Made by a program: the position numbers and the translations under genes. Positions 32,749-43,834 of a stretch of 64,000 nucleotides of DNA are shown here, one piece after another. Below the pieces are notes generated by a model. The model saw only the letters and a program-made list of their open reading frames with translations. It searched no databases and was not told the origin of the DNA. The stretch comes from Chlorokybus atmophyticus (lineage: Eukaryota; Streptophyta; Chlorokybophyceae; Chlorokybales; Chlorokybaceae). Location of the stretch: positions 382,965 through 446,964 of the forward strand of contig RHPI01002990.1 of assembly GCA_009103225.1 (NCBI GenBank). Direction: 5' to 3'. Each line of letters begins with the position of its first letter. Position 1 is the stretch's first letter.

Positions 32749-35700
32749 TCACGCGTACACATGGTAGTTGCGAAACTTGCTGATGTGAGGGTAGGACCGG
32801 CCCTGCTCGCGCCAAGTATCATGATCAAGCTTGACCCAGTGCATGAGCTTGCACAAGGTAAGCCTCCCAACAACTTCGCCAGTGTGGTTGTCGTTCACCC
32901 TCCAGACACCGGGCGCGATGCGTGTAAGGTAATCGACCTCAACCTGCTTGTCCTCCTCTAATATGTTCCTAACCACAGCATACCAAGGTCCGGGATCATC
33001 CTCGTCGCAGGCGTCTTCTTGTGAGTCTTCATCCACGGCAGGTGCCTTGCGCGTGTTTGCTCTCTTACTGCGACGTGGCTGCTGGGTTGCGCGTGCATTG
33101 CTGTCGTTGAGTTGCTCCTGCAACTCCATGCAGAACTCGTTTGCAGGTTCTGTGGGCAACTTCAAGTCCCAAACGGACTTGGCTTGATCGCGTATTTGCA
33201 CCACCTCGCCGACTTTAGGCCAGATGGGGACATCAACATCGCCGGCCTTGACATGCAGGTCAGGGTTCTGCAGATCATATGCTAGTTGCGGAGCTCTGTC
33301 AGCCTTGGAACCAGCTTTGGTCTGCCGACTAGGCAGCAGCATGAACTTTCTCAGGAGTCTGTCAGCTGGAATACATACTTCGTCGGAGCTCAAAGCCTTC
33401 ACCAGGGCCGACCTTGTGTCAAGGTCACGGTACAAGGCACCAGCTGTGTCTGTGTACATGACGTATTGGCGACCAGCAATGAAGACTTGAGGCTTCTTCT
33501 TGTAGATATGCACAAATACTTGCTTCACAGCAATGTAACTGTGGTCGTCTGTTACAACGTTATCAATGCCTAGGGGCGACTCTGTTCTGCACAGTAGAAC
33601 ACAAAGCTTGGTAGCAGTCAGACAGCAAGCACAACAGCACGTGTGAGGACAACAATAGCAAGCAATCTAACCTGTGAATCTCCCCATTAAGCAGCACAGC
33701 CTTGTAGTGGTAAGCCGTATTCTGCACGAGATGCCTAGCATCTGCTCTGATGTGCCTGCTGACCATCTCAAACCGCTCTGAGCTTAGTGGTGTGGGTTGA
33801 CCTGGCAGCTGGCCAATAAGTATGCCTCGAGCAAGAATGTCTTGTGACTCAGACCGGTGTGGACACGTCTCAGCCTTCTTCCAGAGTTCCAAAGCCTTGC
33901 TTTGACTGGGTGCTTCGTACCAGAAACCTCCAACACCGCTGGACACGCGATGGGACCGCAACTGCAGCTGAACGCGTGTTGCAAAGACCATGCCCGTGCG
34001 CTGGTCTTCGCGCAAGACAGTAAGCAGCCGCTCGTACCACAAGCGTACGTGTCGATGTATGTAGCTGAACTCATACTCTTTGTTGTTGGTGCTGGTCTCC
34101 AAGTGATCTGAGACAGCGCGCTCGAAGACGTAGCACCAGTACACATCATGGCTGCCGTGGCGGAAGATATCGTCCAGCAGATGACCTGCTCCAGCAGCAT
34201 GCTCTAGAGGTCTCAAGTTGTGGCCAAAGCATTCTTCTGAGTTGATACGCCAGTAACGCAGTAAGCTGTCTGCCAGTCTGAGGGTGTCTTCGGTCCAGCC
34301 ATTGAAGCGGGAGTGGCGATAGAACAGGCAGATGAGCTTGTGTAAGGACATGAAGACGTCGCGCATGTGCGAAGTCAGCAAGCCCGTTGTCACGTAAGGT
34401 GCAAAGTCCTGTATAAACTTCTGGTAGTCTTCTGCCTTCCACCAGCCGAGCCTGTCTGTAATCCCCTTTGGAGAGCGCCCGGATCGCATTTCCTTGATCA
34501 AGGCTGCAGTGAAGTCCTTAAGCCTGGCCTCCACCAAGGGAACATCCACCACCCTTTCGTGCGCTCCCTTTGCAAAAACTGCATGGCAGAGGCCCTTCAC
34601 TAGACCTTCACACAAGGTGTGCATGACGTCGTACACCACGTCCTTGAGTGGGCTGAAGCCATAGGCATGGTAGAGGCGCCACAGTTGGCTCCTGCCTGTG
34701 ACACCTGTCTCCATGCTGACTTGTGTTCCAATAGCAGGGGTAGCAGCAGTCTCCAGCTTATCAATGTTGGTCAGAGTCTCCTGTTCTTCTCTCTCGGGCC
34801 ATGGATGTCTTGAGTGCATGAAGTTCTGATCGTAGCGGTAGACCTTCTTCTGGTAGGTGTTGAGCTCCACTGCTTGGGAGTTGCTAGGACCAGCTGGACC
34901 ATTGCTGGTTGATGCAGCAGCACGCTTCTTGCTGGCAGGTTGCTTCTTCTTCTTCTTCTTCTTCTCAGCCGCCTGCTTCTTATTCCTGCTAGCAGACTTT
35001 GCCTGGCTGCTGGACTTGGAAACAGCCTTCTTGCAAGCAGACACCTGCTCGTCGTCGGACTCTGGAGCAGCCTTGCGCTGTACAGGCCTTTGGGCTTCTT
35101 TCATGTAGGGCTGGGCCTTACACCAGCATCTGCGGCAGCCCAAGATGCCACCATCTTTCATCTTCAGTATCTGACACTGGGCTGGGTGATCACCAGCCCA
35201 GATGAGCAGCATCGCACGCAAGCGCGTGGTAGCACCGGCTGCTTGAGAGTGCAGGTCAGGGCAAACTTCAGAGGTGGGGAGGGCATAATTGCAGGTGAAG
35301 CCCTCAAGCAGCAGTGATTCGAGCTCGTCTATAAGTGGCTTCAGAAAGGGGTCCATGTTGTCAACCCCCTTGGGAAGCTGATCTTTGGGCACAAAACCCA
35401 CAGGAAGAAGCGAAGACGTCTGCGCGCTCAACAACTTGCCTCCGTTCATGATGGCCACGTTAATCATCAGCGTGTTGCGGGGGCTGGTGCTGGCTGTGGT
35501 GAAGCCGTCCCAGTGGCCAATGAAGATGAGGTTCCTCGGGTCACCGCAGGCCATATGCTTGAAAGGACAGGTGACCTGCTCGCAGGTGCGACACCGAAAC
35601 CTCCACTGCGGCCCATCATCACTGTCGCCTTCAGTGAAGTGGTGGCCTGGTCTGTGAACTGTCTGGCAGTGCTCGCATCTGACTGGCAGCCAGTAGGTCT

Positions 35701-36997
35701 TCTTGGGGTTGAAGAAGTCGGAGATCTCCCTCATACGAGCTCCATCCCAGACTTCATGTTGACTGGCAGGAGGTACTGCTGGATCTTTGTCAAGCCACCG
35801 CTCCCGGTGCAGCCAGGCCTGGAGCCATTGATGACAGATGGTTGGCACGCCCAACATAAGCTGCAACCTTGACCTGAGAGGGAGGTAGTAGAAACTCGTG
35901 CCTTCCTTGCGTTTCTGACTGCAGTCTGGGCACTGTTCTTTTGCCATGGCCTTGCGCTCCTTCTCGCGCTGCCGGTAGCTGGAGCGCACCGAGTCTTCGT
36001 CTTGCACAACGAGCTCAGCATTTGGATAGGGCTTGTCGAACAGGTGGCCGCAGGCACAGACAGAATAATGCAGTGTTGAAGGCATCCCCATGCGCTCAAA
36101 CATGCCAATCAGGCTCTTGCAAGTAGTTGGCAGCTTGAAGCCTTCGCTCTTCTCATCGAACAATCCCTTCTTAGCCAAAGCCATCAGGGAGCTTTCGCCT
36201 TTAAAGAGGACAGGGAGCAGTTTGTTGAAGCAGTCCTGCGAGACTCCAGCTTCGTCTAGGATGGATGAGATCTCGATTATCTTGTCCAGGTAAGTTGTAG
36301 ACGTCTGCTGCAGATCAGGCAACTTGTCTGCATCAAAGCTGTCCAAAGTGGGTTGCACAGTGGGAATGCTCCTCAGCCGTCTGGCCGCCTCGTCTTTGGC
36401 TAAGTGCGCATCGATGACCAAGCGCGGCTGCATTATCTGCGACACAGTAAGGGTTCAAGCAACGTGCATGCATGGTCACTTGTTCATCAGCGCAGGCCAA
36501 GCGAAGCAACTTACCAAGCCTTTGCACTTGGAGCAGAGGCAAAGGTCGCGACTGAAGGTTGGAGGCTGCTCAGGCTCAGGCTCTTGGTTGCCAGAATGAT
36601 CGGATTGCTCGGCGGCTCCAAAGTCCGGCGTCTCTTGAGAAGATTGTTCTGCTGTCTGCTGGTTGGACAGGTGTGGTTGATCTTCAGGCGCAGGCTCGGG
36701 CTCCAAGGCAGACGCAGGTGCAGGTTCGGGCTCCAAGGCAGACGCAGGTGCAGGCTCAAGCTCCAAGGCAGACGCAGGTGCAGGCAGCTGCAAATCACCT
36801 CCTCCTCCAGTGAGGTGCGGGCTGATGTTTGTTGGACGCGCTTGCTGGGCGGCCCTCATCTCTTTAAGCAGTGACCGTTTAGCACGTACACTGGCTTTGC
36901 GTGGCTTCCCACCAGCATGCTTGATTAGTGCAAGCGTTTCATCAAACTGCTCACGCTCGCGCAGAACAGCAGACTGTTGAACAATGCGTCCTGCCAT
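32749..36997 (-). CDS. Tnp2-type CACTA transposase
   Basis: Three exons, 36997-36515, 36436-33672 and 33586-32749, join in phase (0, then 2) to a 1361-residue protein. Introns are GTAAGT...GCAG and GTTAGA...GCAG. Exon 1 is low-complexity with four APASALEPEP repeats and ends in a CXC/CXXC stretch. Cysteine pairs at about residues 331 (CPDC), 410 (CEHC) and 430 (CRTC) suggest zinc binding. At about residue 525 MDPFLKPLIDELESLL, then LRAMLLIWAGDHPAQ and GCRRCW, match the Tnp2 transposase family. KDVVYDVMHTLCEG corresponds to the conserved 'DVMH' block. A K-rich, probable nuclear localisation stretch lies near residue 650. The C-terminal exon has PGPWYAVVRNILEE, as in C-terminal parts of such proteins. 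The enzyme should cut and rejoin the element ends. No stop or frameshift is seen. Confidence 0.88.
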
Positions 36998-37690
36998 GGC
37001 TGCAGATGATAGCGTGTAAGTCGGACTTGAATACTGCTAACAGTGACAGCAAATGACGGACAACTTGGGGGCTAATAATTGGCAGCAGCGGTCACTGATA
37101 TCTTGGATTTAGCAAACGAAAACGGAGCAACTACAAGCATTCACCTTGAACAAGTGAGATTGAATGCAAGACGCCCAGCAGCAAGCTAACAGACTGTAAG
37201 GGAGACACTCTCGACCAAGCCTCACTGACAGAGCAAACCAAGCACCAATAACAAGCTAGCATAAGCCTTACCAGCAAGAGCTCGTGAGCAGAAATAACTC
37301 CTTCTTCCCTTTGTCAGCAGCTCCGCTCCGCAGCAGCAGCAATTTTGCTCCGCAGGAGCAGCACTTCCGCTTTGCAGCAGCAATAGCTCAACTCCGCAGC
37401 AGCAGCTCAGTTCACCGTCCTCGAGAACCCAAGAATCCAGACAGCTTCATCCAACCTGCCGCAGCTCAGCTCCAGCTCCAGCTGATGTGCAATTTTTGCC
37501 AGATCTGCTTCTTGGTAGAAGCAGCTTCTTCTCATAAGCAGCTCAGCAGCAGCAGCAGCAGTAGCTCACGCCACTGGCTTCTCCAAGTAAACCAGCAGCA
37601 GCAGCTCGCGCCGCCGCCTCCTTCTCTTCCTCCAAGCATGCAGCTCAGCATCCGCTCCGACCCAGCTCAGCTCAGCTCCAAGGCTGCTGG
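36998..37690. promoter_or_regulatory. 5' region of the transposase gene
   Basis: The 0.7 kb upstream of the transposase ATG has no gene. It is rich in CAGCAG/CTCAGCTC repeats (37310-37690) and leads into the right subterminal block, so the transposase promoter must lie here. Confidence 0.5.
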
Positions 37691-37699
37691 TCGGTACGA

Positions 37700-38118
37700 G
37701 GGTGTTGTGCCGTTCTCGGCACAAGCCATTGATGTAATCCGCTGCCGGTCACAGCGCAGGAGGAGAGAAGGCTGCTGCTTTGCTACAGTACAAGTCTACT
37801 GTGCCGCTCTCGGCATAAGTTTTCTGCACCGGTAGCGGCACAATGATTGACGAACCGTTAACGGATCGCTAGTCTCGTGCCGTGATCGGGATGTGGAACC
37901 TTGTACCGATCACGGCACCAGCTCTGTTGTGCCGACTTCAGCTTGGACTGTCTTGTGCCGTCAATGGCACAAGGGAGCAAAGGCGCCGACGCCGGCACAA
38001 GACTGCAGTCTGCGTACCGACCGCGGACGGCTTTTTTTGCCAGGAAGTCCCGACGGCACAGCCTGGTTGTGCCGTCTGCGCCGAAGAAGTTGACTGCTTG
38101 TGCCGTGAACGGCACGCA
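37700..38118. repeat. Right subterminal repeat block
   Basis: About 20 copies of TGTGCCG or CGGCACA, many paired as palindromes (TGTGCCGTTCTCGGCACA, TTGTGCCGTCAATGGCACAA). They mirror the left block in type but not in exact sequence. Confidence 0.88.
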
Positions 38119-38134
38119 CTGCAGGCGCCATGTG
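38119..38134 (-). repeat. CACTA right TIR
   Basis: CTGCAGGCGCCATGTG, followed by the target duplication CAT. Confidence 0.92.
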
Positions 38135-38137
38135 CAT

Positions 38138-39210
38138 GTTGCTATATGAAAATCTCCTGCATGATGTAGGTGATTTTCTTAGGATGCAACACCAACTGCC
38201 CTTTGGTGATGCAGATAAGCTCGATCGGGTTCAAGCTTTCAAAAGTAACTAGTTCAATCCGAGCTCATGTACGAGGCAAAGAGAGGTCACATTTACGAGG
38301 CTGAGGGTGACATCTGCGCTCAAGCGCTTTCCCACCGTATCAGGTACAAGCAGTCGGTTGCAAAGCAAACGCGCCCAAGAGTGGCACAGACTGCCTCATC
38401 CACTCGGTCTTTGAACTTGAGCTTGAACTTCAACACCGAAACAACAAAGCCATGAGGATATGCAGGAATATGCAGGGATTACGGTAATCAATTAATCATC
38501 AATTGATTACCGCAAGCTATTGGTTAGAGTATAACCAAGGTGGCCATATCGAGGTGGAGGATGCCATACACAACCCTCGCATGCGTTCCGTCACAATAAG
38601 AGATGTGATGTTTCCGCACTTAAACACCAACAGCATGCCGAGCTGTTGGCTATGCCTCCGAAAAACCTGTGTTAGGGTGTGGGTTCTAAATCCCCCCCTT
38701 TTTGCAGCAAGGTACATTAAAGCGCATGCTCATTGCAGCAGAGCATGCTGGCATTACTATGCGGTACATGATGATCAATAAACGGTATGTGCTATTATGA
38801 ACATCTACCACTTAAGAATGAGTATATATAACGGTTGCAAGCCTCGACTTAACGGCTTTAACGTGTTGACAACGACATTAAACTTAAGTGGAGCTTGACT
38901 AACATCAGCTACGCCGTACACGTGTACGGCGTAGCTGATGTTGGTCAAGCTCCACTTGAATACGTACGTAAGTGCAGCTTCATTCTTGCGATCAAAACTT
39001 TGATATGTACACGAGTTGACGTAAGGCACATTCATTATTGTCTTGCAATTGGTCACAGAGCCCAAAATTTGTACACGGCATAGCTGATGTTGGTCAAGCT
39101 TCATTTGAGCATGTACTCAGGTAAAGCTTCATTCTTGCGATCGTAACTTCAATATGTACACGAATTGACATAAGGCGCGTGCATTTTTGTTTTGCAATTG
39201 GTCGCAAACC
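38138..39210 (+). pseudogene. Remainder of the decayed copy and its spacer
   Basis: 38165-38250 continues the copy split at 25953 ('gatgcaacaccaactgccctttggtgatgcag', as 54081-54112). 38270-38430 repeats 19540-19690, and 38440-39210 repeats 20621-21330. No intact frame. Confidence 0.65.
38886..38957. repeat. 72-bp near-perfect palindrome
   Basis: Symmetric around 38921/38922 (core ACACGTGT), one mismatch per arm. Same core sequence as the hairpin at 21069-21142. Confidence 0.92.
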
Positions 39211-39239
39211 CCGAAATCTAACAAGTTTTTTGCTTAATT

Positions 39240-39900
39240 TGTTTGTTTGTTTATACAAATGTCACAGTGTGTGTGCGTGCGCCTACATGTGTGCGTGCTT
39301 GCATGCCTGAGTGCATCTGCACGCTCATGCGTGCTTGTGTGCGTGTGCGTGCGTTGTGGTGCTCTGCGCGTGTGCCTATGTATGCGCGTGTTTGCACGCT
39401 GGATCTGCGCACGTGCGTATGCGTGCACACGCGTTGGCACACGCACGAGCATGCCTGCAGGTTGTGCGTGCATGCGAGCGTGTACGGCATAGTGTGCAAC
39501 CCGTACAATTCCCTTGCGCACCTGTGCTCGGCAGCGCGCATGCGCGCTGTGCATGTGCCTGCCAATGCGTGTGCCAATGCGCGTGCCGTGGGGCATGTGC
39601 ATTGGCCTGCGAGCGTGGCGTGAACGGCGTAGTGCGCGAACGGCGTAGTGCGCGAGCATCACTACAAATATCTTGATGCACACGCATACCTGAGCATGTG
39701 CAGATGCGTGATGTGTATGTGTACATGTACATGTGCACATGCGCATTGCATGCGCGCGTGTGCACTGCATATTGCGCGATTACGCGTGTGCACTGGCGTG
39801 CGCGCATGTATGAGCGCATGTGCGTGTGTAGACGCTGAGTATGTATGCGTGCAAGCGCGCGTGCGCGAACGCCATAACATGAACACACCTTATGATGTGA
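39240..39900. repeat. GT/GC-rich low-complexity tract
   Basis: Alternating purine-pyrimidine sequence made of GTGCGT, GCATGT and TGCGCG motifs for about 650 bp. Long open frames here are by-products of composition. Could adopt Z-DNA. Confidence 0.7.
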
Positions 39901-40138
39901 ATGCGCGTGCGCAGGTGCATGGTAGTGTGCGATCATTTGAATGATGTTATCTGCACGATGTGTATGCAACTCGCATACCTCGCACATGCGATGCTATGCA
40001 ATATTTGCATTATACAAATTGACAAACTAATGTCATGCATGTGCACTAAATGCGTTGCGATACGAACCTGCTCACGAGGTCACGGTGAGTATCAGCTGCT
40101 CTATATGTAATATGTGCATCTTATAAACGAAACAAACC

Positions 40139-40182
40139 GACACGCATGCGCACAAGTTGCGCAATTGCCATTGAAGAAGTCA
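40139..40182. repeat. 44-bp direct repeat, copy 1
   Basis: 'gacacgcatgcgcacaagttgcgcaattgccattgaagaagt' recurs at about 40747-40788, on the other side of the second TRIM. Confidence 0.8.
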
Positions 40183-40189
40183 TTGTAGG

Positions 40190-40649
40190 TGTAACGGGAA
40201 GGCACATAAAAATACCACAAATCGACCATAAAAGCACCAAGTCTTTTGTGGTCGAGTGGGCTGTGACATTGGTCATCGGGCTTGAGACTCGGGTTCGATT
40301 CCTGCCTTGCACCCGAATCCCGCGGTCGTTGTTTCTCGATCCAATAACATCGTAAATGGTCGCTTTAAGAGTGCCATCATCGATGGGTCGCGACTTGCCT
40401 AATGGCAGTCGCGCCGAACTGACCAGTTCAGTCGGCGCGGCAGTGCGCGACCTGCCTATCGCGGCGGCGCGACCTGTGGGGCCGGCAGCGGCGCGATATG
40501 CGCGCGTTGACCGGTATGGGCCTAAATTGGCCGGTCCTTGGGTGGTGGGGCCGGTGACCGACCCTAACAAACCCCTTGGGTAATTCCCCAGCTGACCGGG
40601 CAGCTGCCGAGGACGTCAGCGTTCTTAAGTGGGGGGAATGGCTGTGACA
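40190..40649 (+). mobile_element. TRIM-like mini LTR element, copy 2, with collapsed 3' LTR
   Basis: The 5' LTR (40190-40268, again 79 bp) starts TGTAACGGG and ends GCTGTGACA. The interior ends in the PPT 'cttaagtggggggaa' (40624-40638). The 3' LTR is reduced to TG plus GCTGTGACA (40639-40649), an internal deletion of 68 bp that kept both tips. The 5-bp flanks are GTAGG on both sides (40185-40189, 40650-40654). A paralogous empty site with one GTAGG lies at 43494-43498. No proteins are encoded. Confidence 0.9.
40249..40302 (+). promoter_or_regulatory. tRNA-like Pol III promoter of TRIM copy 2
   Basis: A box TGGTCGAGTGG (40249-40259, inside the LTR) and B box GGTTCGATTCC (40292-40302, internal), 32 bp apart, both near consensus and at tRNA-like spacing. 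The LTR border lies between them. Confidence 0.75.
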
Positions 40650-40650
40650 G

Positions 40651-40710
40651 TAGGTACATCATTTTATGTGATCAAGTCAATGTTACATGACCAAGACAGG
40701 AACCGTGTGA
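40651..40710 (+). repeat. Dispersed ~58-bp repeat, three copies
   Basis: 'ggtacatcattttatgtgatcaagtcaatgttacatgaccaagacaggaaccgt' recurs at about 43393-43449 and 43497-43551 with a few changes. One further element end may be involved. Function unknown. Confidence 0.8.
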
Positions 40711-40789
40711 AATAGGTAAAAGAAGTGTGCAACTGCCACTCGAGAAGCACGCATGCGCACAAGTTGCGCAATTGCCATTGAAGAAGTTA

Positions 40790-41676
40790 TTCGGCTGTTG
40801 ACCATGTTTGATGACGCAGTAACTATAGCGTGTAATCAATTAGCGTTAAAGGGTAGAGTGGATTAGTTAGAACGAGGGTGAGTAGTGGCGGCATGTCTTT
40901 GGGGTATGGGGCCTGCCCCGACCTCGTATCGCCAAAAATGCGGCCGTTTTAACCACTAACTGTGCCGCAATTTTACCAAATCCCTAGCCATTTTGGGTCG
41001 CCGTTGGTAAGCGGTTGCCGCTGAGATATGTTTCAGCATCTTTTACGCATCTTTGCAATGATTGGCCATTTCGCTGCCTTTTTGAGCAACTGGCTGTTGT
41101 CACCGTTGCGATCCCATTTGATCAAATTCATGCGTGACCAAATGGTGGCCTAACGATGCGATTTTTCGTTTAGTTGAATCTCAACGTTAAGGTAATTTAG
41201 GTTAGCATTATTTTGATGGTCGTAACCTTGGCATTATTTACGGAGTTTCGCAGCACGTACCGTGACGTGAACGTTACGTTAATTATTTAATTTTGAAACA
41301 CTTGACAGCATTTGCTAATCATATCGCACCATGTTGCACCATATTGCACCATATTGCACCATATGTATCAATAATATCTTTAATGTAACACACTAAAATG
41401 ATCAACATGCAGCCATAAGCGGCCATGTATGCAGAACTGTGCTTAATTTTACATTTATTGGCATGCGCTTAAAAAATTGGATGTGCCTTGGACGGCCAGG
41501 ATCGTGTTTAGGCATCTAACGGTGAAACGCTTATTCTCGCCGCCTAGCCAATGAGAAGCAGACGGGCCGCACATACTGCCGCGCAGCCCTGCAGTCGCGG
41601 GTGCCGTGTGATGGCCCTAACGCGGGATGTGTGATGTAGGTTGAATTGCCGACAGGCCGGCCGGCCCGACCAATAG
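40790..41676. other. Noncoding; short GCACCATATT run
   Basis: No gene is seen. A fourfold 'gcaccatattgcaccat' run lies at 41326-41362. 41510-41676 is a diverged copy of the 171-bp unit at 43030-43372. Confidence 0.5.
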
Positions 41677-42570
41677 GCGTGATGGGCGTAATGAATCTGC
41701 GCTTATAGCATAAATATGCTCTTAACGTTCAAAAGCATAACCCTGCCAAGAGCATACAATTTTTGAGAATAATAGTATGCTCTTACAAAAGGGTAGACTA
41801 TATAGTCTACCCCCGTTAAAAGACTTCGGTTTATGAGAATAACCCCGTTGAGATCATAGATTTGCAAAAGACCAATGGTTTTACAGGCAAATATTATCGG
41901 TTAGTGGAATAGTTTTGTACGCAATAAGACTACAACGAAGGGTTAATCTTTTGAGTAAGCTCAGTCTTGTTACGGGGGAATACCTCGTTAATGGCATGTT
42001 TATTTTGATATTATAAACATAAACAAATTAAAAGACTCATATGTAGTTACGTAGACTCATATATAGTTACGTAGACTCATATATAATTACGTAGACTCAT
42101 GTATAATTACGTAGACTCATGTATAGACTCATATATAGTTACGTACATACTATTGGTAATCAATTTATTGTTGACTATTATTGATTTAGTCTATGCTACG
42201 TTAAAATATAATAACGTGGCTTACGGTTATTTCGCAATGCCCATGTTAGTAAAATATATATTATGTAAAGAATAAAATAGTATATATCATTGTAAACGCC
42301 AAGAGAATAACCCCGTTGATGGAATGAAAGCTGAAAGATACACGTGATTTGTATAGCGGAGGTAGACTACAGTACAGTTAAGGTACATAGTTGTACCTAA
42401 TTGCATTGAAACATCTATTGTACAATCTACCCCTTTTAATAGCATACTGTTTATTTTTAAAGATAGTTTGCTCCTGGCGGGGTTATGCTCTTGGCGATAA
42501 ATTGCGTAATATGCTCTTAAACATTAAGAGCATCTGTATGCTATAAAGCAGTTTAATACGCCCATCACGC
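41677..42570. mobile_element. AT-rich 0.9-kb element with ~48-bp imperfect TIRs
   Basis: Left end GCGTGATGGGCGTAATGAAT...TTATAGCATAAATATGCTCTTAA (41677-41725) and the complement of the right end (42523-42570) match at roughly 80% with one or two small gaps. Inside, 'agagcata', 'gaataaccccgtt' and 'ctacccc' recur in both orientations and no gene is present. This is the profile of a non-autonomous DNA transposon. No clear target duplication was found. Confidence 0.6.
42032..42146 (+). repeat. Tandem 20-21-bp units
   Basis: Five to six units of 'agactcatatatagttacgt', with small changes, inside the AT-rich element. Confidence 0.85.
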
Positions 42571-43029
42571 CCATTACATCACGCGCGTTACGTCACGTCT
42601 ATTATGCCATCGCTCATTACGCTGATTACGTGTTGCACTGTATCCCATCACGCCTTGTCCATCACACTCATTACGCCTGATGACAAACCCGTCACGCGCT
42701 ACTCCCTCAATGTTAAGAATATGCACACTTACATTTGCAAAAATATCATGAAAAATAATATGCTCTTCGCGGTTAGTCATATTCTCTGAAGCACTAGCAT
42801 TTGCCTGTAGCATCGTCGGTGATCTCAAAACGTATGCTACAAGCGGGGTTATTCTCCTGGAGCAAAGTCTTTTAGCGGGGGTGGACTGTATAACGCACAC
42901 ATGACGCATATGTGCACCGTGCATGTTATGCTCAAAATGTATTTCTTTTATTCATTCGCATGCTTTGTGCAATTGCACGATATGGGGATGTGCTTTGGAA
43001 GGTTGAGATTTGTTTAACACAAATCGAAT
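42571..43029. other. Noncoding; CATCACG/CATTACG-rich start
   Basis: 42571-42705 repeats 'cattacgcc' and 'catcacgcc' motifs that match the tip of the adjacent TIR. The rest includes 'gcggggttattctcctgg', matching motifs inside the AT-rich element. No gene. Confidence 0.5.
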
Positions 43030-43372
43030 GGCCGATAGCTGATAAACGTCGCATAGCCAATGAGAGGCAGGCGGGCTGCTCGGTATGCGCGGCAGGCATG
43101 TAGTCTCGGCTGCCGTGTGTGATGGCCCTCAGTGCGCGTGATGTGTCTTTGTGCCCTAATGTCGGCCTCCCGGCCGCCCGGCCGGCTCAATCCCGCCCAA
43201 TGGCCGATAGCTGATAAACGTCGCATAGCCAATGAGAGGCAGGCGGGCTGCTCGGTATGCGCGGCAGGCATGTAGTCTCGGCTGCCGTGTGTGATGGCCC
43301 TCAGTGCGCGTGATGTGTCTTTATGCCCTAATGCCGGCCTCCCGGCCGGCCGGCCGGCCCAATCCCGCCCAA
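43030..43372 (+). repeat. Tandem duplication, two 171-bp GC-rich units
   Basis: Units from 'ggccgatagctgataaacgtcgcatagccaatgag' (43030 and 43201) run to 'caatcccgcccaatg', nearly identical. A third, diverged unit lies at about 41510-41680. Each contains CCAAT and GCCGGCCGG motifs. Confidence 0.88.
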
Positions 43373-43493
43373 TCAGCCGCACCGCTAGTTGCAGGTACAT
43401 CATTTTATGTGATTAAGTCAATGTTACATGATCAAGACAGGAACCGTATGAAAAAGGCAACAGAAATGTGCAATTGCCACTCGAGAAGTCACT

Positions 43494-43498
43494 GTAGG
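43494..43498 (+). other. Paralogous empty target site of TRIM copy 2
   Basis: 'caattgccactcgagaagtcactGTAGGtacatcattctatg' aligns with both flanks of the TRIM (40165-40189 and 40650-40667) and has GTAGG only once. Confidence 0.85.
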
Positions 43499-43561
43499 TA
43501 CATCATTCTATGTGATCAAGTCAATGTTACATGACCAAGACAGGAACCGTGTTCCCAAAAA

Positions 43562-43569
43562 GAAAAAAA
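43562..43569 (-). terminator. Pol III terminator of tRNA-Arg
   Basis: Eight T residues (minus strand) follow the tRNA 3' end by 6 bp, the standard RNA polymerase III stop signal. Confidence 0.85.
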
Positions 43570-43575
43570 ATGTGA

Positions 43576-43649
43576 CGACCACAACGGGAATCGAACCCGC
43601 GACCTCTGGATCCGAAGTCCAACGCGCTAATCCACTGCGCTATGCGGTC
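43576..43649 (-). tRNA. tRNA-Arg (anticodon TCG)
   Basis: Minus-strand sequence starts GACCGCA and ends TGTGGTCG. The acceptor stem pairs 7/7 including one G-T. The A box (TAGCGCAGTGG), anticodon loop CTTCGGA (TCG) flanked by TTGGA/TCCAG, and T arm GGTTCGATTCC are intact. No intron and no encoded CCA. It reads CGA codons (and others through inosine if A34 were present, which it is not). It looks functional and stands 8 kb from any other conventional gene. Confidence 0.95.
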
Positions 43650-43679
43650 ATCTGTTTTGATAGCGTGTAAGTCTTGTTA

Positions 43680-43834
43680 TATATTGCATGCTGTTAAATA
43701 GTAAACGGAAGCAATTGACCAATCTTTGTTCGTTCCTAAGTTCCGACCATCAACTTCCATCCGCCCCCTGTTTAAATAGAATGTAAGTCCAGCAATTGTA
43801 TTTGATATCCGTCAAATAGCAAACGGAAGCAATT
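43680..43834. repeat. Repeated leader motifs upstream of the gene family
   Basis: 'gtaaacggaagcaattgaccaatctttg', 'gttcctaagttccgacca' and 'agaatgtaagtccagcaatt' recur at 56171-56420, where they are arranged as two to three tandem units. Confidence 0.75.

Larger units (their letters stand above)
25954..38134 (-). mobile_element. Complete 12.2-kb CACTA-superfamily (EnSpm-like) transposon
   Basis: Terminal inverted repeats of 16 bp, CACACGGCGCCTGCAG (25954-25969) and CTGCAGGCGCCATGTG (38119-38134), match at 15 of 16 positions and begin CACA, close to the CACTA class ends. The flanks are CAT on both sides (25951-25953, 38135-38137), the 3-bp duplication typical of CACTA elements. Subterminal blocks full of short repeats and a Tnp2-type transposase gene support the class. 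Three genes with intact splice-phase chains lie inside. Orientation is given by the transposase. Confidence 0.92.

Noticed and set aside
39243-39987. Several long open frames on both strands (up to 203 codons)
   Set aside because: They lie in GT/GC-rich low-complexity DNA that lacks stops by composition. Translations are only C/V/R/H/A-rich with no domain and both strands are open.
40249-40310. A tRNA gene
   Set aside because: A and B boxes are present, but acceptor and anticodon stems do not pair and the LTR border cuts through it. Treated as a promoter of the TRIM.
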